Assembly: GCA_002349565.1 (NCBI GenBank)
Contig: DEDN01000004.1
Location: 1 to 63,168, forward strand
DNA length: 63,168 nucleotides
From: Alphaproteobacteria bacterium UBA2903
GTDB taxonomy: Bacteria; Pseudomonadota; Alphaproteobacteria; CAAGCB01; CAG-977
Direction: 5' to 3'
Made by a program: the position numbers and the translations under genes. Below the pieces are notes generated by a model that saw only the letters and a program-made list of their open reading frames with translations, did not search any database and was not told the origin of the DNA. The stretch's first letter is position 1; each line of letters begins with the position of its first letter. This document shows positions 47,425 to 55,792 of the stretch, one piece after another.

Positions 47425-48132
47425 TCAGTTTGTTTTTGCCTTTTTGCCCAGCATTGCCGTTAAAACCGCCGTCGGGTTCAGCGGCTGTTTTGCGGTGTTG
47501 GCTTTCATGCCTTCTTTGATAGGGACGGGAATCGGTTTGTTGCGCAAAGCGTCCAGAATTTTGGCGGTCGGAATGACTTTGCCGCCGAACAGTTTTGCGA
47601 TTTTGTTTTTCGCTTTCAGCAATCCGATTTGCACTTTGCGCGCCGCCAGCATCAGGCGTTTTTTTATCGTCAAGCCGTGCGGCGTCAATCCCGTCGGAAC
47701 GTCGGGGGCTTTGACGCCCGCCGCCCGCAAAATCGCCGACGCCGTTGTTGAACAGTTGCGGGAAAACAGTTTGTATTCGCCGTGGTTTTTCTTCAGCTCT
47801 TCGATTTTTTTCACCGCCGCGTCGTATTGTTCGCGCGTGACGGGATAAATCACGGCTTCGTTGTAATGCGTGCCGTTTTCACTTTTGAAATAAGACGGGC
47901 ATCCCGTCGCGTATTTGATTAAATTGTCGTCAAACCCGACAGGACCGAATCCCCATTTTTCTTCGCGTCCCTTTTCGTCGGTAATTCCGATAAACGCATG
48001 CCCCGTCAGCCAAGTCGAATCTTTGACCCCGCCGTCGAACAAGCTGCCGTATTCTTTATCCAATTTGGGGCGCAGCAGCAGCTTCGGCGTATCCAAATAC
48101 AAAGTTAATTGACAATTTTTCTCATTTGACAT
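47425..48132 (-). CDS. Permuted papain-like (NlpC/P60-type) protein
   Basis: A 235-aa protein without a signal peptide. The N-terminal ~140 residues have the order His then Cys: LTGHAFIGITDEKG (His45), WGFGP, YPVTREQYDAAVKKIEELKK, then RNCSTTASAILRAAGV (Cys127 at a helix start). His before Cys, with the NC helix and the xYPVTxEQY element, is characteristic of permuted papain-like peptidases or amidases (NlpC/P60 clan, LRAT- or DUF4105-like). The C-terminal third is a basic amphipathic tail with repeated Lys-Ala-Lys stretches. A substrate such as a peptide, lipid or peptidoglycan bond cannot be chosen from sequence. No immunity partner is seen. Confidence 0.6.
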   Translation of the reverse strand: MSNEKNCQLTLYLDTPKLLLRPKLDKEYGSLFDGGVKDSTWLTGHAFIGITDEKGREEKWGFGPVGFDDNLIKYATGCPSYFKSENGTHYNEAVIYPVTREQYDAAVKKIEELKKNHGEYKLFSRNCSTTASAILRAAGVKAPDVPTGLTPHGLTIKKRLMLAARKVQIGLLKAKNKIAKLFGGKVIPTAKILDALRNKPIPVPIKEGMKANTAKQPLNPTAVLTAMLGKKAKTN

Positions 48133-48163
48133 AAATCACCGCAAAAGCAGTTAAAGTTATCCT

Positions 48164-48192
48164 ATTTTGTCTAAAATCGGATTTGTTGTCAA
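48164..48192 (-). promoter_or_regulatory. Promoter of the papain-like gene
   Basis: Minus strand TTGACA (48187-48192), 17 bases, CAAAAT (48164-48169), about 31 bases before the start codon; ribosome site GGTGA is close to the ATG. Confidence 0.5.
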
Positions 48193-48209
48193 GGATAAAA
48201 GCCGAAATA

Positions 48210-48240
48210 AAAAGGGAACTCTGTAAAAGAGGTCCCTTTT
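48210..48240 (-). terminator. Terminator-like hairpin between eno and the papain-like gene
   Basis: AAAAGGGA-CTCT and AGAG-TCCCTTTT arms with one internal mismatch, A and T runs on the two sides. Because both flanking genes are on the minus strand, it ends transcripts arriving from upstream eno only if they read past 48265 in the other direction; on the minus strand it lies directly after eno, so it serves eno. Confidence 0.75.
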
Positions 48241-48264
48241 CGCATTAAAAAATATGTCCAAACC

Positions 48265-49548
48265 TTAGCGGAAGCGGCGGAAAATACCCGTTCCCGCATA
48301 GGCGGCGGAATCGCCCAGCTCTTCTTCAATGCGCATCAATTGGTTGTATTTCGCCAATCGGTCGGAACGCGACAAAGATCCCGTTTTGATTTGACCGCAT
48401 CCCGTCGCGACCGCCAAATCGGCAATCGTCGAATCTTCGGTTTCGCCCGAACGGTGCGACAAAATCGCGGTATAGCCCGCGCGGTGCGCCATATCGACGG
48501 CGTTCAGCGTTTCCGTCAGCGTGCCGATTTGGTTGACTTTGACCAAAATGGAATTGGCGATACCCTTGTCTATGCCGTCGCGCAGGCGCGCGGTGTTTGT
48601 TACGAACAAATCGTCGCCGACCAGCTGGATTTTTTTGCCCAAAGTGTCGGTCAACAGCTTCCAGCCCGCAAAGTCGTCCTCGGCGCAGCCGTCTTCAATC
48701 GACATAATCGGGTACGCTTCGACCAGTTTTTTGTAATAGTCCACAATTCCCGCCGCGTCGAACGTTTTGCCTTCGCCCGCCAAAACATACTTGCCGTCGC
48801 GATAAAATTCGCTGCTGGCGGCATCCAGCGCCAGAACAATGTCCTCGCCCGCTTTGTAGCCCGCGTTTTCAATCGCTTTCATGATAAAGCCCAGCGCTTC
48901 GTCCGCGCTTTTGACCGCAGGGGCGAATCCGCCTTCGTCGCCGACGTTCGTGTTCAATCCCGCCTGCTTCAAGTCGGATTTAAGCGCGTGAAACACTTCG
49001 GATCCCATGCGGACGGCTTCGGCAATCGACGGCGCGGAAACGGGCATAATCATAAATTCCTGAATGTCCACGGGATTGTCCGCATGCTTTCCGCCGTTCA
49101 AAATGTTCATCATCGGCACGGGCAAAACATGCGCGTTCACTCCGCCGACATAGCGGTAAAGCGGTTCGCCCGCTTCTTCGGCGGCGGCTTTGGCAATGGC
49201 GAGCGATACGCCCAAAATCGCGTTTGCCCCCAGATTGCCCTTGTTCGGTGTGCTGTCCATGTCGACCATCGCGTGGTCGATTTCGATTTGGTCGAACGCG
49301 TCATAACCGCAAATTTCGTCAGCAATCGTGTCGTTGACGGCATCAACCGCCTTTAAAACGCCTTTGCCGTTGTAGCGGTCGGCTTCCCCGTCGCGCAATT
49401 CGACGGCTTCGTGCGCGCCCGTGGACGCTCCCGACGGAACGGCGGCGCGTCCGAACGCCCCCGAATCCAGCACGACATCGACTTCTACGGTCGGCGTGCC
49501 GCGGGAATCCAGAATTTCGCGCGCGTGAATGTCAATAATCTCGGACAT
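48265..49548 (-). CDS. eno: Enolase
   Basis: Converts 2-phosphoglycerate to phosphoenolpyruvate. The 427-aa chain is complete with AREILDSRGTPTVEVDV, PSGASTGAHEAVELRD, the loops GDEGGFAP, SIEDGCAEDD, the Lys in LVKVNQIGTLTETL, and SHRSGETEDSTIADLAV. It is the last gene of tpiA-secG-kdsA-eno. pyrG, which usually lies between secG and kdsA in Alphaproteobacteria, is not there. Confidence 0.98.
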   Translation of the reverse strand: MSEIIDIHAREILDSRGTPTVEVDVVLDSGAFGRAAVPSGASTGAHEAVELRDGEADRYNGKGVLKAVDAVNDTIADEICGYDAFDQIEIDHAMVDMDSTPNKGNLGANAILGVSLAIAKAAAEEAGEPLYRYVGGVNAHVLPVPMMNILNGGKHADNPVDIQEFMIMPVSAPSIAEAVRMGSEVFHALKSDLKQAGLNTNVGDEGGFAPAVKSADEALGFIMKAIENAGYKAGEDIVLALDAASSEFYRDGKYVLAGEGKTFDAAGIVDYYKKLVEAYPIMSIEDGCAEDDFAGWKLLTDTLGKKIQLVGDDLFVTNTARLRDGIDKGIANSILVKVNQIGTLTETLNAVDMAHRAGYTAILSHRSGETEDSTIADLAVATGCGQIKTGSLSRSDRLAKYNQLMRIEEELGDSAAYAGTGIFRRFR

Positions 49549-49564
49549 GGTTTTTCCTTTCCAA

Positions 49565-50395
49565 TCAATACTTTTTCATCAACCGGTCAATGGCGAGCAA
49601 GTCGGTCAAGACGCCTTTCAAATCCGCCAAAGGAATCATATTCGGTCCGTCGCTGGGGGATTTGGAGGGATCTTCGTGCGTTTCGATGAACACGCCCGCC
49701 ACGCCGACCGCGACGGCGGCGCGCGCCAGAACGGGAGCGAATTCATGCTGACCGCCCGTCGACGTGCCGTTTCCGCCCGGCTGCTGTACCGAGTGTGTCG
49801 CATCAAAGACGACGGGGCAACCTGTCTGTTGCGCCATAATCGGAAGACTGCGCATATCCACGACCAGCGTGTTGTAGCCGAACGACGCGCCGCGTTCGGT
49901 TACCAGAACATTGGAATTGCCCGCCTGATCGGCTTTACCGACAACGTTTTTCATATCCCACGGGGCTAAAAACTGCCCTTTTTTGATATTGACGGCTTTG
50001 CCCGTTTTTGCCGCGGCAACGACCAAATCGGTTTGGCGGCACAGAAAAGCGGGAATTTGCAGCATATCGACGACCGTTGCAGCTTTGGCGCATTGGTCGG
50101 GTTCGTGTACGTCCGTAATGACGGGAACGCCGTAGATTTTTTTGATTTCCGCGAACGCGTCCAGCGCTTTTTCTAATCCGATGCCGCGCGCGCCGTTAAT
50201 CGACGTGCGGTTGGCTTTGTCGAACGACGCTTTGAACACATAGGGGATTCCCAGTTCTTGGGTGATTTCGACGATTTTGCCGCACAATCCGATGGCGTGT
50301 TCTTTGCTTTCCATCTGGCAGGGACCGCCAATAAGGACGAACGGCAAATCGTTGCCGAATTTGACGTTGCCGACGGTGACGTAACGGTTTTGCAT
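49565..50395 (-). CDS. kdsA: 2-dehydro-3-deoxyphosphooctonate aldolase (KDO-8-P synthase)
   Basis: Condenses PEP with arabinose 5-phosphate to KDO-8-phosphate, the precursor of the inner-core sugar of lipopolysaccharide. The 276-aa chain has LIGGPCQMESKEHA, FKASFDKANRTS, DVHEPDQCA, CRQTDLVVAAAKTG, and DATHSVQQPGG. The pattern around Cys and the metal site is type II-like but not resolved here. Presence of kdsA together with lptF/lptD shows that the cell makes lipopolysaccharide. Confidence 0.97.
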   Translation of the reverse strand: MQNRYVTVGNVKFGNDLPFVLIGGPCQMESKEHAIGLCGKIVEITQELGIPYVFKASFDKANRTSINGARGIGLEKALDAFAEIKKIYGVPVITDVHEPDQCAKAATVVDMLQIPAFLCRQTDLVVAAAKTGKAVNIKKGQFLAPWDMKNVVGKADQAGNSNVLVTERGASFGYNTLVVDMRSLPIMAQQTGCPVVFDATHSVQQPGGNGTSTGGQHEFAPVLARAAVAVGVAGVFIETHEDPSKSPSDGPNMIPLADLKGVLTDLLAIDRLMKKY

Positions 50396-50427
50396 AAGGG
50401 AAACTCCTTGAATAAAGAAAACAAAAA

Positions 50428-50453
50428 AAAGACAGCCCGAAAGCTGTCTTTTT
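50428..50453 (-). terminator. Terminator between secG and kdsA
   Basis: AAAGACAGC, loop CCGAAA, GCTGTCTTT with A and T runs on both sides. It would end most secG transcripts before kdsA, so kdsA-eno needs its own promoter or read-through. Confidence 0.88.
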
Positions 50454-50464
50454 CAAACAAAGCG

Positions 50465-50788
50465 TTATTTCGACGAAACGGGAACCGTCGGAACGGCGGG
50501 AGCCTGTTCGGTTTGCGCCGCAACGGGTTTCGCCATAAAGGATTCCTGCGTTTTCGCTACCTGGCTTTTGCTCATAATCGCCAAGGTCAGGCTGGTAATC
50601 ATAAAGCAGGTCGCCAGAATCGCCGTCGTGCGCGTCAGGAAGTTGCCGACGGAACGTCCCGTCATAAAGCTGCTCATGCTGTTGCCGCCCAATCCGCCCA
50701 GCGCGCCGCCTTCGGAACGCTGCATCAGGATAACGCAAACAAGGCAGATCGCCAAAATAACGTGAATGACCAAAATAAACGTGTGCAT
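50465..50788 (-). CDS. secG: Protein translocase subunit SecG
   Basis: Auxiliary subunit of the SecYEG channel. The 107-aa protein shows two membrane helices (residues 2-20 and 55-73) separated by the conserved cytoplasmic loop VILMQRSEGGALGGLGG, which is diagnostic. The tail is Ala/Pro/Val-rich and unstructured, as often in Alphaproteobacteria. It lies 22 bases downstream of tpiA, the usual tpiA-secG pairing. Confidence 0.95.
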   Translation of the reverse strand: MHTFILVIHVILAICLVCVILMQRSEGGALGGLGGNSMSSFMTGRSVGNFLTRTTAILATCFMITSLTLAIMSKSQVAKTQESFMAKPVAAQTEQAPAVPTVPVSSK

Positions 50789-50810
50789 TTCAATTCCTCT
50801 TTCGCGGGGA

Positions 50811-51566
50811 TTACAAACAGGCTTCGATAATCGCGCGGAAATCGGCGACTTTCAGGCTGGCGCCGCCGACCAAAGCACCGTCCACGTCGGGCAGAGCCAT
50901 CAATTCTTTGGCATTGGCGGGTTTGACCGAACCGCCGTACAGCAAACGCATGCCGTCAGCGGCTTCTTTGCCCAATTTGGCGGCGACTTCGGCGCGGATG
51001 GCGGCGTGAACGTCCTCGACATCCTGCGTCGTCGGCGTGCGTCCCGTGCCGATTGCCCAAACGGGTTCGTAAGCGATGACGACGTTTTCGGCGGTTGCTT
51101 CTTCGGGGACGGAGCCTTGAATCTGCGAACGGCAGACATCAATCGTTTTGCCCGCATCGCGCTGCGCTTCGGTTTCGCCGATGCAGATGACGGCGGTCAA
51201 GCCGTGTTTGATGACGGCGGCGGCTTTGGCTTTGACGTCCGCGTCCGTTTCGTGGTGGTCGGTGCGGCGTTCGGAGTGACCGACGATGACGTAGGTCGCG
51301 CCCGCGTCTTTAATCATCGGAACGCTGATGTCGCCCGTGTGCGCGCCCGATTCGGCGGCGTGAGCGTCCTGCGCCCCCACGGCGATTTTGTCTTTGACGG
51401 CATCGGCGACGCCCGCGACCCACAAAGCGGGCGGGCAAACCAAAACGTCGCATTTCGGCGCGGTCAGACCCGCGTAAAAATCGGCGATTCCCGTTGCCAA
51501 AGCGGTTCCTTCGGCACGCAGTTCGTTCATTTTCCAGTTGCCGGCGACTAAAGGACGTCTGTTCAT
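50811..51566 (-). CDS. tpiA: Triosephosphate isomerase
   Basis: Interconverts glyceraldehyde 3-phosphate and dihydroxyacetone phosphate. The 251-aa protein has the family N-terminus RRPLVAGNWKMN with the catalytic Lys, VIVGHSERR with the His, AYEPVWAIGTGRTP with the Glu and the flexible loop, and LLYGGSVKPANA. The ATG at 51566 follows GGAG by nine bases; a start five codons upstream precedes that site. It is divergent from ppiD. Confidence 0.97.
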   Translation of the reverse strand: MNRRPLVAGNWKMNELRAEGTALATGIADFYAGLTAPKCDVLVCPPALWVAGVADAVKDKIAVGAQDAHAAESGAHTGDISVPMIKDAGATYVIVGHSERRTDHHETDADVKAKAAAVIKHGLTAVICIGETEAQRDAGKTIDVCRSQIQGSVPEEATAENVVIAYEPVWAIGTGRTPTTQDVEDVHAAIRAEVAAKLGKEAADGMRLLYGGSVKPANAKELMALPDVDGALVGGASLKVADFRAIIEACL

Positions 51567-51742
51567 TGATGAATACTCCATTCAGGTTAAAACGTAAATT
51601 TGCTTTTAGATGTATCACAAGCCGCGCGTTTAAAAAAGCATTAAAATGCGTTCAAAGCGTCTTTTTATATAAAAAGCCTGTTGCCATTATCCCGCGCAGA
51701 CTTTATTATCGGCGTAACTTTATACCGTTAAAGGATAAACCG

Positions 51743-53644
51743 ATGTTAAAATTTTTCCGTGATAAAAAAGACAGCTGGCTGGTCAAAGGCATTTTGATCC
51801 TGACGGCATTGAGCTTTATGTCTTTGTTCGGCATCCAGGGGATGAGCGAAATGCGCATCCGCAACCGCCCCGTGGCGACGTTGAAAGGGAAATCGCTGAC
51901 GATTCAGGACTTTTTGAACGAATACAACCGCAACGTCGAAATGCTGCGCCGCTTGTCGAACGGGGAGTTTTCCCAAGCCGCCGCCAACGAAAGCGGGCTG
52001 CCGTTGCGCACGCTGAACGAATTGGCTTCGCGCGCCGTGCTGGAACGCGTCGTCGACACTATGCATTTAACGGTGTCCGAGGACGATGTGCGCGAAACCG
52101 TGCGCAATATGGCGGCTTTTTCGGGGTATGACGGCGAATTCAACATGGGCGTCTTTAACGAATATCTGCAAAACACGGGCAAAACGGAAAATCAGTTCAT
52201 TTCCGAAATGTTCCTGCAATTGAAAGCCGATCAGCTGCTTGAAGCGGTCAAATCTTCGACGGTCGTTCCGCAGGACATTGCCAAAACGATGTACCGCCTG
52301 TACGGCGACAAGCGCGTTGCCGACGTGTTTACAATCGATCCCGCGACAATCAAAATCGCGAAACAGCCGACTGCCGACGAATTGCAGGCGACGTACGAAA
52401 GCATGACGGACGATTTGATCGCCCCCGAATACCGTTCGGTTTCCGTGATGGCTTTGACGGTTGACGACGTGGCGGCGAAAATCAAAATCACGGACGACGA
52501 ACTGCGCGAGGCTTTCGCGGAAAACAAAGACGCTTATACAATCGAGGAAATCCGCGACGTCGACCAAATGCTGTTCGTGTCCGAAGACGAGGCGAAAGAA
52601 GCCGACAAAGCTTTGAAATCGGGCAAATCCTTTGAACAAGTCGCCAAAGACATCGCCAAACAGACGCCCGAACAGACTCATTTGGGCGACATCACGCCGT
52701 CCACCGCGACGGGCGATTGGTCGGACGCCGTCTTTGCCGCCAAAAAAGGCGCAATCGTCGGTCCCGTGCAAACGTCGTTCGGCTGGCAGATTTTGCGCGT
52801 GAACAAAATCACGCCCAAAATCGAAAAATCCTTTGCCGACGTCAAAGGCGATCTGGAATCCAAAATGAAAGCCGCTTTGGCGTTCGACACGATGGCGGAA
52901 CGCTCGGTCGCTTTGGACGACCGCTTGGGCGCGGGCGAATCTTTGGAAGACGTCGCCGCATCCGAAGGGTTGGCTGTCAAAAAAGTTCTTCACGTCGATT
53001 CGACGGGAACGGACGCGAACGGCAAAGCCGTTGATTTGCCCAAAAACGTCCTCGCCATCGCTTTTATGAGCGACAAAGGACAGGTTTCCCCGATGATTGA
53101 AGAAGGCGACGCCTACTACGTCGTGCGCGTGGACGCCGTTATCGAACCCGCGGTGAAAAGCCTTGAAACCGCCAAAGCCGAAGTCGTCGCCGCATGGACG
53201 GCTGACGCGCAGAAAGCCGCCGCGCGCAAGCTGGCTCAAACCGTCAAAGAACGTTTGGAAAAAGGCGAAAAAGCCGCTTTGGTCGCCAAAACGAAAAACG
53301 TTTCGTACGAACGCAGGACGGATGTCAGCCGATTCGACAACAAACTGCCGCAAATCATCCGTTACGCGCTGTTTACGCAGCCCGTCGGTGCGGTGTCGTC
53401 AACCCCCGCGGACGGCAAATACATTGTTGCCAAGTCAATCAAAGCCGTTCCCGTCAATCCCGAAACGGACTTGAAAGGTGTTGAAAAAACGCGCAGACTG
53501 CTGACCAAAGAAGCGGCGGAGGAACGCGCCAACGCGGTTTTGGCGGCGTTCGGCGAAGATTTCAAGCTGACTCTTAAAGAAGACGCGGTGAAAGAAGCGT
53601 TTTCGATGGTGACGAAAACTTCAAGCGTCGAAGAAGACTACTAA
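51743..53644 (+). CDS. ppiD: Peptidyl-prolyl isomerase/chaperone PpiD
   Basis: Inner-membrane anchored periplasmic folding factor. The 633-aa chain has a single N-terminal helix (LVKGILILTALSFMSLFGIQGM), a SurA-like N-terminal domain (RPVATLKGKSLTIQDFLNEYNRN), a PPIC parvulin domain around residues 270-370 (FVSEDEAKEADKALKSGKSFEQVAK, then TSFGWQILRVNKI), and a second helical lobe. The ATG at 51743 directly precedes the anchor and has AAAGGA upstream; longer in-frame starts would run through the tpiA promoter region. The tpiA/ppiD divergence is standard in Alphaproteobacteria. Confidence 0.92.
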   Translation: MLKFFRDKKDSWLVKGILILTALSFMSLFGIQGMSEMRIRNRPVATLKGKSLTIQDFLNEYNRNVEMLRRLSNGEFSQAAANESGLPLRTLNELASRAVLERVVDTMHLTVSEDDVRETVRNMAAFSGYDGEFNMGVFNEYLQNTGKTENQFISEMFLQLKADQLLEAVKSSTVVPQDIAKTMYRLYGDKRVADVFTIDPATIKIAKQPTADELQATYESMTDDLIAPEYRSVSVMALTVDDVAAKIKITDDELREAFAENKDAYTIEEIRDVDQMLFVSEDEAKEADKALKSGKSFEQVAKDIAKQTPEQTHLGDITPSTATGDWSDAVFAAKKGAIVGPVQTSFGWQILRVNKITPKIEKSFADVKGDLESKMKAALAFDTMAERSVALDDRLGAGESLEDVAASEGLAVKKVLHVDSTGTDANGKAVDLPKNVLAIAFMSDKGQVSPMIEEGDAYYVVRVDAVIEPAVKSLETAKAEVVAAWTADAQKAAARKLAQTVKERLEKGEKAALVAKTKNVSYERRTDVSRFDNKLPQIIRYALFTQPVGAVSSTPADGKYIVAKSIKAVPVNPETDLKGVEKTRRLLTKEAAEERANAVLAAFGEDFKLTLKEDAVKEAFSMVTKTSSVEEDY

Positions 53645-53647
53645 TCG

Positions 53648-53677
53648 AAAAAGGCTCGGAGAAATCCGAGCCTTTCT
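53648..53677 (+). terminator. Terminator after ppiD
   Basis: AAAAAGGCTCGGA, loop GAAA, TCCGAGCCTTTCTTTT. It also flanks the end of the convergent peptidase gene at 53679. Confidence 0.93.
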
Positions 53678-53678
53678 T

Positions 53679-55499
53679 TTATCTGCCGACCGTTCGGCTT
53701 TGTTTTATAACAGCGGCGTTTCGATTTTGCGTCAAATCCGGCGTCAGCTGTTCCAGCTTGTCGACGTAACCTTTCATCATGCCCAATCCCTGTTTCCAAA
53801 AATCGGGTTTGAAAACGTCCAGCCCGAACGGTTTTAACAGCTTGTCGGGGCGTTCGGCAGCCCCTTTGGCAAGCATTTCCTTGTATTTTTTGGGAAAGTC
53901 AGCGATTTTGCCGTCCTTGTATACCTGATACAGCGACGAAGTCATACATTCCCCGTAGGCATAGCCGTACACATAAAACGGTGTTTTCAGCAAATGCGGC
54001 ACATCCGCCCAGCACGACGAAGACCGTTCATCGTTAATCACGGCAGGTCCCATCATTTTTTGCTGAGCGTTCGTCCATGCGCTGTTAATTTCGGGAACGG
54101 AAACCGCACCCTTTTCCCGTACGGTGTTGTGAATGTCTTCCTCATAGTGATGCAAAGCGATTTGCCGGAACGTGGTCAGCATGACGCGGTTCATTTTGTC
54201 CGACAGCAAAGCGAAGCGTTGTTTCGGGTCTTTTTCACGCTTCAGCAAAGCGTCAAAGGTCAGCATTTCCCCGAAAATCGAGGCGGTTTCTTCGACCGTC
54301 ACGGGCATTTGCATCCCAAGCGAACCCTGCTTTTTCGCCAGTTCGTAATGGATGCCGTGTCCCAATTCGTGCGCCAAAGCCAAAACGTCGTTCGTCGTAC
54401 CGCCGAAGCTCATTTTGATATACGGTTTGCCGTTGACAATCGGCATGGCGTATTCCCCCGGTTCTTTGCCGGGGCGGGGTTCGGCGTCGATGCGTTTTTC
54501 GTCAAAGAATCCGCGCGCGATGCCGCCCATTTCCTTGTCAAAAGAATCGTAAGCCGACAGCACGATGTCTTTGGCTTCGTCAAACGTATAGCGGCGCGGC
54601 GCAATGCCCGCGACGGGCGCGTTTCTGTCCCAATAGCCGATTTTGTCGCGTCCCGCCCATTTCGCCTTTAACGCATAATAACGATGCGCGACTGCGGGCA
54701 TGGCTTCGTCAACCGACGACACCAGCGCGGAAACGACGGCATTGTCGATTTGATTGGATTTGTTGCGCGATTCGACGGGGGATTTGAAGCCTTGCTTTTC
54801 ATCGGCAAAGGCTTTGTTTTTGGCAACGGTGTTGACGACCGAAGCGAACACGCCGGCTTTGCTTTTGTAGCCGTCGTTCATTGCCAAGCCCGCCTTGTAC
54901 CGCTTGTTTTCGTCGGTGGAATACGCCATGGCGTACAGGTCGTCGGATGTCGCTTTTTTGCCGTCAAGGGTAAATACGATGCCGTTTTGGGTTTTGTCGT
55001 ACAGCCGCAGGGCTTTTTCGGTTTTGGCGGCGTTTTTGGCAATCTGCGTCAAAGCCTTGTCGTCCAAATCGACCCTGTCCGCGCGCACCCGTTCAATCCA
55101 AAAACCGTATTTTTGCGCCGTTTTGTCCGTCATCAGGCGGTTAAGGGCTTCGTCGGGCAAGTCGGCGATTTCGGATTCGAAAAAATCCGTTTTACTCAAA
55201 ATGCCGTTTGTCCGCGCCTGTATTTTTTCGTAAAAAGCGGCGTTGCGTTCGTCGCCCCTGTCCGCCGTGTATGTCATTTCCGCAAAGGCGTTGATTTTAT
55301 CTGTTTTGGCGTTCAGTTTGTCGTAATCGGCAATCATTCTGCCGAAATCCGCGGGGCGCATAGCGGCGATTTTACCCTGTCCGCGCAGGGCGAATCTGCG
55401 CGCCTGCATAGCGGCGGCGGACAAATCTTTGCCGATTTGCGGGTCGTCGATGGATTCATACAGCGGGGTCAAATCCCAGCGTGGCGGCTGTTTGTTCAT
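53679..55499 (-). CDS. pepF: Oligoendopeptidase F (M3 family)
   Basis: Cytoplasmic zinc metallopeptidase that cleaves short peptides. The 606-aa chain starts RWDLTPLYESIDDP, the PepF hallmark, has KMSFGGTTNDVLALAHELGHGIHYELA with HELGH and the second-helix VEETASIFGEML with the third ligand Glu, and the family end IADFPKKYKEMLAKG. The region after residue 575 is basic and unstructured. Monocistronic. Confidence 0.95.
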   Translation of the reverse strand: MNKQPPRWDLTPLYESIDDPQIGKDLSAAAMQARRFALRGQGKIAAMRPADFGRMIADYDKLNAKTDKINAFAEMTYTADRGDERNAAFYEKIQARTNGILSKTDFFESEIADLPDEALNRLMTDKTAQKYGFWIERVRADRVDLDDKALTQIAKNAAKTEKALRLYDKTQNGIVFTLDGKKATSDDLYAMAYSTDENKRYKAGLAMNDGYKSKAGVFASVVNTVAKNKAFADEKQGFKSPVESRNKSNQIDNAVVSALVSSVDEAMPAVAHRYYALKAKWAGRDKIGYWDRNAPVAGIAPRRYTFDEAKDIVLSAYDSFDKEMGGIARGFFDEKRIDAEPRPGKEPGEYAMPIVNGKPYIKMSFGGTTNDVLALAHELGHGIHYELAKKQGSLGMQMPVTVEETASIFGEMLTFDALLKREKDPKQRFALLSDKMNRVMLTTFRQIALHHYEEDIHNTVREKGAVSVPEINSAWTNAQQKMMGPAVINDERSSSCWADVPHLLKTPFYVYGYAYGECMTSSLYQVYKDGKIADFPKKYKEMLAKGAAERPDKLLKPFGLDVFKPDFWKQGLGMMKGYVDKLEQLTPDLTQNRNAAVIKQSRTVGR

Positions 55500-55553
55500 C
55501 AGGGTTTCTCCTTTTTCACCACTTTATCACGGAAATCAAAAACGGACAAGCGG

Positions 55554-55588
55554 CAAAAAAAGCCCCCGAATTGCCATTCGGAGGCTGA
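55554..55588 (-). terminator. Terminator of tRNA-Val(TAC)
   Basis: AGCCTCCGAAT, loop GGCA, ATTCGGGGGCT followed by seven T on the minus strand; one G-U pair. Confidence 0.9.
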
Positions 55589-55592
55589 AAAA

Positions 55593-55669
55593 TGGTAGGC
55601 GACTACGGATTCGAACCGCAGACCCTCTCGGTGTAAACGAGATGCTCTAACCAACTGAGCTAGTCGCCC
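55593..55669 (-). tRNA. tRNA-Val (anticodon TAC)
   Basis: Complete 77-nt cloverleaf on the minus strand: acceptor GGGCGAC/GTCGCCT, D arm GCTC/GAGC, anticodon stem TCTCG/CGAGA with loop TTTACAC (anticodon TAC, reads GTA and other GTN codons), T arm TGCGG/CCGTA, encoded CCA. With tRNA-Val(CAC) at 32153 the window holds two valine isoacceptors. Confidence 0.97.
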
Positions 55670-55751
55670 GCAACGGTTTTCTTATATAAGCAAAGCGAAA
55701 ATCAGTCAAGTTTTTTTATTTGACGGTTTTCGGGCTATGCGCACCAAAACA

Positions 55752-55775
55752 AAAACCCCGCCGAAGCGGGGTTTT
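55752..55775 (-). terminator. Terminator of the beta-barrel protein gene
   Basis: AAAACCCCGC, loop CGAA, GCGGGGTTTT; on the minus strand it follows the stop codon of the outer-membrane protein by 17 bases. Confidence 0.9.
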
Positions 55776-55792
55776 CATTGCGGGAAAAATTC

